Assembly: GCA_031428695.1 (NCBI GenBank)
Contig: JANOYE010000121.1
Location: 1-37,679 of the forward strand
Reading direction: 5' to 3'
From: JANYCG01 sp031428695
GTDB taxonomy: Bacteria; Pseudomonadota; Gammaproteobacteria; Burkholderiales; Burkholderiaceae_C
DNA length: 37,679 bases
The position numbers and the translations under genes are program-made. A model generated the notes under the pieces. The model worked only from the letters and a program-made list of their open reading frames with translations. It was not told the origin of the DNA and did not search any database. This document shows, in pieces, positions 31,488 through 37,679 of this stretch (positions are counted from its first letter, which is position 1; every line of letters starts with the position of its first letter).

Positions 31488-32636
31488 CTACGCCGCCTTC
31501 TTGTTCCCCAGCTTGCGGTACACCGTCGCCCGGCTGATGCCCAGCTCGCGTGCGGCTTGCATCACATTGCCTTTGGCCTGCACCACGGCTTTGCGGATGA
31601 GGGCGGTTTCGACCTCGCGCAGGGAAGGGTGGTCGCTGGCCAACGTGCCCCGCACAGAGATCGGGTCGTCCGTGCGGTGGCCGCGTTTGATCGAGATGGC
31701 GTTCAGGCGCAGGCCCGACCACAGCGGCACGTCGATGGGCGCAGGCTGGCCGTAGGACTCCCGCCCGGCGGCTTCAAACAGCATTTCATAAGGCATCGCA
31801 AAAACCTCGCTGCTGTGCACCGACGCTGCGCCGCTGTCTTTGTTGCCAGCGAGCTGGGAGACCATCTGCCGGGCGGCCTGGTTGGCGCCGGTGACCCAAC
31901 CGTCGGCGTCGAGGCAGACCAATCCATCGGCTTCATCACCGAGATTGCGGCCGGGCCAGTTCAGCCGCACTTGCAGCTTGTGCGAGCGCTCCAGCGTCAG
32001 GGCGTTTTCAATGCTGCGGGCCGACTGCGCCACCAAGTGCTTGAGCTCGGGGCGCTCGTCGACTTCGATGCCCGTCAAATCCAGCATGCCCACGACCTGG
32101 CCGTCCGGCCCGAAGAGGGGCGCGCCGGCGCAGCTGTAGGCCGAGTTGCCGTTAAAGAAATGCTCGCCCCGGTGCAGCCAGACCGGGTGCAATTCGTTCA
32201 GCGCCGCGCTGATGGCCGTAGTGCCAACGCTTTTTTCCGACAGATCAACGCCGACCCGAGCGATCACATTGGCACGCGGGTCGCTGCGGTCGATCTGGCC
32301 GCCCACGTCCACCACCACACCGTCGGCATTGGTCAAGATGGCGAAATAACGCGTTTCGGCGATGGCGTGGCCAAGTTGTTTGAGCGCCGGGCGTGCGGCC
32401 TGCAACAACGTGTGATTGGCCTCTTCAGAGCGGCGCATGGCTTGCTGCGTCACCATGTCGAAACTCACTGCTTGGTGCGGGCGCAGTCCGTTTTCGAGGC
32501 AGCGTTGCCAGGATTGCGCGATCCAGGGCGACGTCAATTGGCCAATGGCGGGCTGGCCGTCATGCAGCAGGGCTTGCCGTGCATTCTGGATGTGGCGCAG
32601 ACGTTGTTCGGCGCTGTGAATCAGAGTTTGGAGCAT
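31488..32636 (-). CDS. GAF/Fis-type transcriptional regulator lacking the AAA+ domain
   Basis: A 382-residue regulator related to AcoR. The N-terminal part (SPWIAQSWQRCLENGLRP, about 36-53) and GAF-like domain (about 60-215; VGVDLSEKSVGTTAISAALNE, GMLDLTGIEVDERPE) match AcoR-type activators, followed by a PAS-like segment (DGLVCLDADGWVTGANQAARQM). The C-terminus is a Fis-type helix-turn-helix (GNVMQAARELGISRATVYRKL). The central sigma-54 ATPase domain, with its Walker motifs, is absent, so it probably acts on sigma-70 promoters. It is divergent from coxS and is the likely regulator of the cox operon, perhaps sensing the substrate through GAF. Confidence 0.87.
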   Translation of the reverse strand: MLQTLIHSAEQRLRHIQNARQALLHDGQPAIGQLTSPWIAQSWQRCLENGLRPHQAVSFDMVTQQAMRRSEEANHTLLQAARPALKQLGHAIAETRYFAILTNADGVVVDVGGQIDRSDPRANVIARVGVDLSEKSVGTTAISAALNELHPVWLHRGEHFFNGNSAYSCAGAPLFGPDGQVVGMLDLTGIEVDERPELKHLVAQSARSIENALTLERSHKLQVRLNWPGRNLGDEADGLVCLDADGWVTGANQAARQMVSQLAGNKDSGAASVHSSEVFAMPYEMLFEAAGRESYGQPAPIDVPLWSGLRLNAISIKRGHRTDDPISVRGTLASDHPSLREVETALIRKAVVQAKGNVMQAARELGISRATVYRKLGNKKAA

Positions 32637-32710
32637 TGAATTTTCGGGTGCGGGCAGGGCAGTTGAACCTTTGTTTCAATTTGAGAATTTAACATGTTCT
32701 GAAGGGCTCA

Positions 32711-32726
32711 CTAGGGTTTCGCCTAG
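32711..32726. promoter_or_regulatory. Operator-like dyad upstream of coxS
   Basis: CTAGG-GTTTCG-CCTAG has perfect 5-base inverted arms and lies between the divergent regulator and coxS, 125 bases before coxS. It shares its geometry with the site upstream of dctQ (24163-24178). Confidence 0.45.
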
Positions 32727-32850
32727 GCGCGCAGGAAAACGCCAACCCAATAATTCCCCGTTCGGGCAACGTAGTGCGGTGCGTGCAGCATCCGCTCCAA
32801 ACATCGTTCACCCCATTTATCACTCATTCACCCACACTTGGAGATCGTCT

Positions 32851-33318
32851 ATGCAGGTACAGATGAAAGTCAACGGCAAGGCCACCAGCCTGAATCTCGC
32901 CGACAACACCTTGCTCGTGCAAGCCCTGCGCGAGAGCCTCAAACTCACCGGCACCCATGTCGGCTGCGACACCGCGCAATGCGGCGCCTGCACAGTCATC
33001 ATGAATGGCCGCGCGGTGAAGTCCTGCAACATTTTGGTCGCGCAAGCCAGCGGCGCCGAGATCACCACCATTGAAGGCCTGGCCCAAGCAGACGGCGCCA
33101 TGCACCCGATGCAAGCCGCCTTCAAAGAGTGCCACGGCCTGCAATGCGGCTTCTGCACCACCGGCATGGTGATGAGCGCGGTTGACCTGTGCAAACACCA
33201 CCCCAAAGCGGATGAAACCGAAATCCGCGAGTTGCTTGAAGGCAACCTGTGCCGCTGCACGGGGTACCAAAACATCGTCAAAGCCGTGAAGATGGGCCAG
33301 GCGGCCATGGCTGCCTGA
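32851..33318 (+). CDS. coxS: Molybdenum hydroxylase iron-sulfur subunit
   Basis: A 155-residue subunit with two [2Fe-2S] clusters: C39, C44, C47 and C59 (GCDTAQCGACTV...C) and C99, C102, C134 and C136 (QCGFCTTGM...CRCTGYQNI). It passes electrons from the molybdenum site of CoxL to the FAD of CoxM. GGAG at 32840-32843 fixes the start; an upstream open frame from 32671 is not homologous. All eight cluster cysteines are present. It is first in the coxS-L-M operon, whose subunits probably form a heterohexamer in the cytoplasm. Confidence 0.93.
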   Translation: MQVQMKVNGKATSLNLADNTLLVQALRESLKLTGTHVGCDTAQCGACTVIMNGRAVKSCNILVAQASGAEITTIEGLAQADGAMHPMQAAFKECHGLQCGFCTTGMVMSAVDLCKHHPKADETEIRELLEGNLCRCTGYQNIVKAVKMGQAAMAA

Positions 33319-33373
33319 GCGCAACGTGCGAATCCAATCAAGCAACGTGCGAATCAAAATCTAGGAGAACAAC

Positions 33374-35743
33374 ATGGGCGCATCAGATTTTTCAAAACTT
33401 CCCCACATCGGCGAAGCCATCAAACGCAAGGAAGACTACCGCTTCCTCACCGGCGCAGGCAACTACACCGACGACATCAACCAGGTCAACCAAACGCACT
33501 GCGTGTTTGTGCGCAGCCCGCACGCGCACGCTGTCATCAAGTCGATTGACATCAGCAAAGCCTCGGCGATGCCAGGCGTGGTGAAAATTTTCATCGGCAA
33601 AGACCTCGAAGGAAAAATGGGCGGTTTGCCCTGCGGTTGGCTCATCACCAGCACCGACGGCACCCCCATGAAGGAGCCGCCCCACCCGGTGCTGGCCATC
33701 GGCAAAGTGCGCCACGTGGGTGACGCGTTGGGCATGGTGATCGCTGAAACCCTGGAACAGGCCAAAAACGCCGCCGAAGCGGTGGATGTCACTTACGACG
33801 TGTTACCGGCGGTGACAGACGTGCAGCAAGCCGCCAAAGCCACCGCGTTGCACGATGCCGCGCCCGACAACCACTGCTTCAAATGGGCGCTGGGCGACAA
33901 GGCGGCGGTTGATGGCGTCTTCGCCACCGCCGCCAAAGTCACCAAGCTCGATTTGACCAACAACCGCCTGGTGCCCAACGCCATGGAGCCGCGTGCCGCG
34001 ATTGGCATGTACAGCCGCGCCAGCGACGAATACACGCTGTATGTGTCGAACCAGAACCCGCACGTCGAGCGCCTGCTGATGTGCGCGTTTGTGCTCTCGC
34101 TGCCCGAGCACAAAGTGCGTGTGATCGCCCCTGACGTCGGTGGCGGCTTCGGCTCCAAAATCTACCTCTACCAAGAAGACGTGGCGCTGACCTGGGCGGC
34201 CAAACAAGTCAACCGCAGCATCAAATGGACGTGTGAGCGCAGCGAGTCTTTCCTCACCGACGCCCATGGCCGCGACCACGTGAGCCACGCTGAAATGGCG
34301 ATGGACGCCAATGGCAAATTCCTCGCCATGCGTGTCCACACCGATGCGAACTTGGGCGCGTATTTATCCACCTTCGGCTCGGCCGTGCCCACCATCCTTT
34401 ACGCCACATTGCTGGCCGGCCAATACACCTGCCCGCAGATTTATGTGGAAGTAGACAGCTGGTTCACCAACACCACGCCGGTCGATGCCTACCGTGGCGC
34501 CGGCCGCCCGGAAGCCACTTATTTGCTCGAGCGCTTGGTCACCCGCTGCGCGTGGGACATGGGCCTCTCGCAAGACGAAATCCGAAAACGAAACTTCATC
34601 ACCAGCTGGCCGTACCAAACGCCCGTCGCCCTGCAATACGACGTGGGTGACTACCGTGGCGCCATGGACAAAGCCGAGAAACTCGCCGACGTGGGCGGCT
34701 TCGCTGCGCGCAAGGCAGCCAGCAGCGCCAAGGGTTTGAAACGCGGCATTGGTTACAGCAGCTACATCGAAGCCTGCGGCATTGCGCCTTCCAACATCGC
34801 AGGCGCTTTGGGCGCACGCGCGGGTTTGTTTGAATGCGGCGAGGTTCGTGTCAACCCCACCGGCAGCGTGACGGTGTTCACCGGTTCACACAGCCACGGC
34901 CAGGGGCACGAAACCACGTTCGCACAAGTCGTGGCGGCACGTCTGGGCATTCCGGTCGAAAACGTTGATGTTGTGCACGGCGACACGGGCCGCGTCCCCT
35001 TCGGCATGGGCACTTACGGCTCACGCTCGATCAGCGTGGGCGGCGCAGCCATCATGAAGGCGCTCGACAAAATCGAGATCAAAGCCAAAAAAATCGCCGC
35101 GCATTTGATGGAAGCGAGTGATGCCGATGTCGAGTTCGCCAATGGTGAATTCACCGTGAAAGGCACCGACAAAAAAGTGCCCTTCGGCAGCGTGGCGCTC
35201 ACGGCTTACGTGCCGCACAACTACCCGCTCGACAAGCTGGAGCCGGGCCTGAACGAAACCGCGTTTTACGACCCGACCAATTTCACCTTCCCCGCAGGCA
35301 CCTACATCTGCGAAGTGGAGATTGACCCGGCCACTGGCAAAACCCGCATCGACAAATTCACCGCAGTGGACGACTTCGGCACCATCATCAACCCGATGAT
35401 TGTCGAAGGCCAGGTGCATGGCGGCATCGTGCAAGGCATTGGCCAGGCGCTCCTGGAAAACTGCGTGTACGACACCGAAACCGGCCAGTTGCTCACCGGC
35501 TCGTTCATGGACTACGCCATGCCCCGCGCCGATGACTTCCCGAACTTCACCATCGACACCATCTGCACGCCGTGCACCCACAACCCGCTGGGCACCAAGG
35601 GCTGCGGCGAAGCGGGCGCGATTGGTTCACCGCCCGCTGTGATCAACGCCGTGCTTGACGCACTGCGTGATGTTGGCGTCAAAGAATTCGACATGCCCGC
35701 CTCGCCCCACCGGGTGTGGGAAGCCATTCAAGCAGCTAAGTAA
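33374..35743 (+). CDS. coxL: Molybdenum hydroxylase large subunit, form II CoxL-like
   Basis: A 789-residue molybdopterin-cytosine-dinucleotide subunit. The active-site loop is AYRGAGRPE (372-380), which marks form II; form I CO dehydrogenases carry AYxCSFR with the copper-binding Cys. GGGFGSKIYLYQEDV is a cofactor-binding segment, and E746 in GCGEAGAIG is the conserved catalytic glutamate of the xanthine-oxidase family. The start has AGGAG at 33363-33367. Form II enzymes have been linked to CO oxidation only in some studies, and other aldehyde or heterocycle substrates are likely. Complete and well conserved; the substrate is uncertain. Confidence 0.93.
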   Translation: MGASDFSKLPHIGEAIKRKEDYRFLTGAGNYTDDINQVNQTHCVFVRSPHAHAVIKSIDISKASAMPGVVKIFIGKDLEGKMGGLPCGWLITSTDGTPMKEPPHPVLAIGKVRHVGDALGMVIAETLEQAKNAAEAVDVTYDVLPAVTDVQQAAKATALHDAAPDNHCFKWALGDKAAVDGVFATAAKVTKLDLTNNRLVPNAMEPRAAIGMYSRASDEYTLYVSNQNPHVERLLMCAFVLSLPEHKVRVIAPDVGGGFGSKIYLYQEDVALTWAAKQVNRSIKWTCERSESFLTDAHGRDHVSHAEMAMDANGKFLAMRVHTDANLGAYLSTFGSAVPTILYATLLAGQYTCPQIYVEVDSWFTNTTPVDAYRGAGRPEATYLLERLVTRCAWDMGLSQDEIRKRNFITSWPYQTPVALQYDVGDYRGAMDKAEKLADVGGFAARKAASSAKGLKRGIGYSSYIEACGIAPSNIAGALGARAGLFECGEVRVNPTGSVTVFTGSHSHGQGHETTFAQVVAARLGIPVENVDVVHGDTGRVPFGMGTYGSRSISVGGAAIMKALDKIEIKAKKIAAHLMEASDADVEFANGEFTVKGTDKKVPFGSVALTAYVPHNYPLDKLEPGLNETAFYDPTNFTFPAGTYICEVEIDPATGKTRIDKFTAVDDFGTIINPMIVEGQVHGGIVQGIGQALLENCVYDTETGQLLTGSFMDYAMPRADDFPNFTIDTICTPCTHNPLGTKGCGEAGAIGSPPAVINAVLDALRDVGVKEFDMPASPHRVWEAIQAAK

Positions 35744-35753
35744 GGAGAAAAAC

Positions 35754-36545
35754 ATGTACTCATTCACCCTAGAGCGCCCCACCAGCACTGCTGACGCGGC
35801 CAAACTCGCCACGGCGGGCGCAAAAGTATTGGCGGGTGGCCAAACCCTGTTGGCCTCCATGAAACTGCGGCTGTCAGACCCCGGCAAACTGGCTGACCTC
35901 TCGCAGATCAAAGAGCTGGCCGGCATCAAACGTGATGGCAACAACGTCGTCATCGGCGCCATGACGCGCCATCTGGATGTGGCCAACAGCGCCGATGTGA
36001 AAGCCGCGATTCCGGCGCTCGCCGACTTGGCCTCGCACATTGGCGACCGCCAAGTCCGCGCCATGGGCACGATGGGCGGCTCAGTGGCCAACAACGACCC
36101 GGCGGCTTGTTACCCCAGTGCCGTGTTGGCCTTGGGCGCGACCGTCACCACCAACCAGCGCAGCATTGCGGCAGACGATTTCTTCCAGGGCATGTTCACC
36201 ACTGCCTTGAAAGACGGCGAGCTCATCACCTCCATCAGTTTCCCGGCGCCGAAAAAAGCCTGCTACATGAAGTTTGTGCAGCCTGCTTCGCGTTTCGCGT
36301 TGATCGGCGTGTTCGTCGCGCAGACCGACAAAGGCGTGCGTGTGGCCATCACTGGCGGCGGCAATGGCGTGACGCGGCACAAAGGCCTGGAAGACGCGCT
36401 CAACGCCAGCTTCACTGTGGCTTCAGCGGCGGCGGTGAAGATTGATGCGTCGAATTTGAATGCCGACATTCATGCTTCGGCCGCTTACCGTGCCAACCTG
36501 ATCAGCGTGCAGACACAACGGGCAGTGGCCAAGATGCTGGGCTGA
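35754..36545 (+). CDS. coxM: Molybdenum hydroxylase FAD subunit
   Basis: A 263-residue flavoprotein. AKVLAGGQTLLASMKLRL and TMGGSVANNDPAACYP are the two FAD-binding motifs of the CoxM family, and the C-terminal part is the CO_deh_flav_C domain. AAGGAG at 35742-35747 sets the start 10 bases after the coxL stop. It is slightly shorter than classical CoxM (about 285 residues). It accepts electrons from CoxS and passes them to the quinone pool or another acceptor. A terminator follows, separating it from coxD. Confidence 0.92.
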   Translation: MYSFTLERPTSTADAAKLATAGAKVLAGGQTLLASMKLRLSDPGKLADLSQIKELAGIKRDGNNVVIGAMTRHLDVANSADVKAAIPALADLASHIGDRQVRAMGTMGGSVANNDPAACYPSAVLALGATVTTNQRSIAADDFFQGMFTTALKDGELITSISFPAPKKACYMKFVQPASRFALIGVFVAQTDKGVRVAITGGGNGVTRHKGLEDALNASFTVASAAAVKIDASNLNADIHASAAYRANLISVQTQRAVAKMLG

Positions 36546-36595
36546 GCGTTTGCCCAACGGGTTGTAAGATTCACCCGCTGGTCGCTGCTTTGATG

Positions 36596-36630
36596 AAGCC
36601 CTGTGTCAGGCGATACGGGGCTTTTTCTTT
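36596..36630 (+). terminator. Rho-independent terminator between coxM and coxD
   Basis: A 9-bp stem with one T-G pair (AAGCCCTGT / ACGGGGCTT), a 10-base loop and TTTTT-C-TTT directly after it. It lies 50 bases after the coxM stop. Confidence 0.85.
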
Positions 36631-36754
36631 TTGGAGCCTACTGCATTTTATCAATTACCACTCTAAGTCACGAATTTGTTAGATGGGCAGCTATTTAAAT
36701 CTTCAGTAAATTGATCGTAATTGGTGCATAAAATTGTTAAAAATCGTAAATAAC
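36631..36754 (+). promoter_or_regulatory. AT-rich leader of coxD
   Basis: About 120 AT-rich bases between the coxM terminator and coxD. TAAAAT at 36729-36734 is a candidate -10 box, without a well-spaced -35 box. The reverse strand carries AATTCGTGACTTAG (36663-36676), the motif shared with 12854-12867 and nearly with 31390-31401. No ribosome-binding site is obvious before ATG 36755. Confidence 0.4.
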
Positions 36755-37679
36755 ATGAATTCTTCCCCGCCGTTTGCAACAGTTGACGCACTGGTTGACG
36801 CCCTCAAGGCCAGCGGCTATTTTGCGGATCGCCGCTTGGCGACTGCGGTGTTCCTAGCGCTTAAATTGCAGCGCCCCTTGTTGCTCGAAGGTGAGCCTGG
36901 GGTTGGCAAAACCGAGTTGGCCAAAGCTTTGAGCACCGCCTTGCAACGTGCGCTGATTCGTTTGCAGTGTTATGACGGCCTGGAGCAGCGCGAGGCGCTG
37001 TACGAATGGAATTACGCAGCGCAGCTCTTGCACATGCGCGCGGCCGAGTTGCGGGAGCATGAATCCAACCGTCGCGAATCTGCCGATGTGGAACGCGAGG
37101 TCTACCAAGACCGCTATCTCATCCGCCGCCCGCTGTTGCAGGCCTTGCAAGCGCCCGCGCCAGGGGCCGTGTTGCTGATCGACGAAGTTGACCGCGCTGA
37201 TGAACCGTTTGAGGCCTTCTTGCTGGAGTACCTGGGCGAATACCAGGTCAGCATTCCTGAAATCGGCACTGTCAAGGCGGAATTCACGCCGGTGACGATT
37301 CTCACCAGCAACCGCACCCGTGATCTGAACGACGCGGTCAAGCGCCGCTGCCTCTACCACTGGCTGGATTACCCGGATCGTGAACGCGAGCTGGCCATCG
37401 TCCGCGCGCAAGTGCCGGGTGCGTCCGAAGCGCTGTCGGCGCAAGTGGCCGAGTTTGTCGGCCGCCTCAGGAGCGCGCCGTTCGCCAACGCCTTCCAGCG
37501 CGCGCCTGGCATCGCCGAGAGTGTGGAATGGGCCAAGGCGCTGGTCGCGCTCGATACCTTGGCGGTCGATCCAGAAGTGGTCGCCGACACTGCGGGCATC
37601 CTTTTCAAACAGCGCGAAGATGTGGCCGCGCTCACGGCAGACATGGCGACGGCGCTATTAAAGCCCGAAGAAGCCGCAG
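36755..37679 (+). CDS. coxD: MoxR-type AAA+ ATPase, CoxD-like (3' end outside window)
   Basis: 308 codons are visible and remain open at the window edge. Walker A is GEPGVGKT (46-53); Walker B is VLLIDEVDRADEPFEAFLLEYL; sensor 1 is TILTSNRTRDLNDAVKRRCLYHW. These mark the MoxR/RavA group, and the CoxD branch inserts the Mo-S(-Cu) centre in carboxydotroph CO dehydrogenase. Next to coxSLM it is probably the maturation ATPase of that enzyme; a CoxE-like von Willebrand partner usually follows and would lie just beyond. CoxD proteins are usually about 290-310 residues, so little is missing. A terminator separates it from coxM, so it probably has its own promoter. Confidence 0.87.
   Translation, partial: MNSSPPFATVDALVDALKASGYFADRRLATAVFLALKLQRPLLLEGEPGVGKTELAKALSTALQRALIRLQCYDGLEQREALYEWNYAAQLLHMRAAELREHESNRRESADVEREVYQDRYLIRRPLLQALQAPAPGAVLLIDEVDRADEPFEAFLLEYLGEYQVSIPEIGTVKAEFTPVTILTSNRTRDLNDAVKRRCLYHWLDYPDRERELAIVRAQVPGASEALSAQVAEFVGRLRSAPFANAFQRAPGIAESVEWAKALVALDTLAVDPEVVADTAGILFKQREDVAALTADMATALLKPEEAA

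Noticed and set aside
31488..32636. Sigma-54-dependent activator
   Set aside because: No Walker A/B or GAFTGA motif is present between the GAF and Fis-type domains.
31464..32639. 391-codon plus-strand frame opposite the GAF/Fis regulator
   Set aside because: Shadow frame with random-like composition; the minus-strand frame has clear GAF and Fis motifs.
33374..35743. Form I (true) carbon monoxide dehydrogenase
   Set aside because: The active-site loop is AYRGAGR rather than AYxCSFR, so the copper-binding Cys is absent.
1..37679. CRISPR array, tRNA or rRNA genes, insertion sequence or prophage
   Set aside because: No regularly spaced direct repeats, clover-leaf sequences, transposase or phage genes were recognised on either strand.

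Overview
The window looks like chromosomal DNA of a betaproteobacterium in the order Burkholderiales, most likely family Comamonadaceae (a Polaromonas/Rhodoferax-like relative). This rests on high G+C coding DNA with AT-rich intergenic patches, the xseB-ispA-dxs gene order, a PEP-CTERM protein, a tungstate-type ABC transporter and a CoxS-CoxL-CoxM molybdenum hydroxylase set. I see no tRNA, rRNA, CRISPR array, phage or insertion sequence.

Layout. 1-1348: the 3' end of the ergothioneine methyltransferase egtD, a DUF427 protein and a 2-oxoglutarate/Fe(II) dioxygenase. 1349-1676: no gene. 1677-2373: a RelE-like toxin interrupted by an in-frame amber codon, with its XRE antitoxin. 2420-6063: a class III CoA-transferase, an orphan peptide-type binding protein and a short-chain reductase. 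6119-8589: a pseudouridine synthase, a cytoplasmic hybrid histidine kinase and a 47-residue basic protein. 8639-14275: a UshA-type nucleotidase lipoprotein, a five-haem fused cytochrome c, a two-domain sulfurtransferase and an EamA exporter, all on the minus strand. 14276-16368: an AT-rich intergenic region, a PEP-CTERM protein and a frameshifted Ig/kelch-like lipoprotein. 16689-20763: a Rieske oxygenase, then a divergent pair made of a winged-helix/alpha-beta-hydrolase fusion and a vanadium-haloperoxidase-family lipoprotein. 20902-24086: xseB-ispA-dxs. 24269-27644: a TRAP transporter split into dctQM and a convergent dctP. 27823-28938: an EgtB/SUMF1-family protein with an altered metal site. 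29023-31357: tupBCA. 31488-37679: a GAF/Fis regulator divergent from coxS-coxL-coxM, then a MoxR-type ATPase (coxD) that runs off the end.

How the genes may work together. The right-hand third has a metal and cofactor theme: a tungstate/molybdate importer sits beside a molybdenum hydroxylase of the form II CoxL type (AYRGAGR active-site loop) with its own regulator and maturation ATPase. Form II enzymes are not safely called CO dehydrogenases. ispA and dxs supply isoprenoid precursors.

The most unusual items are the regulator that joins an OmpR-type DNA-binding domain to an intact alpha/beta-hydrolase triad, placed divergently from a haloperoxidase-like lipoprotein; a dispersed 17-bp element GCTAT-N7-RTAGC with five exact copies, one inside a coding sequence; the amber-interrupted toxin; and the metal-site-altered EgtB relative. 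Operator-like CTAGG-N6-CCTAG dyads precede both the TRAP and cox operons. All homology statements come from reading motifs, not from database searches.
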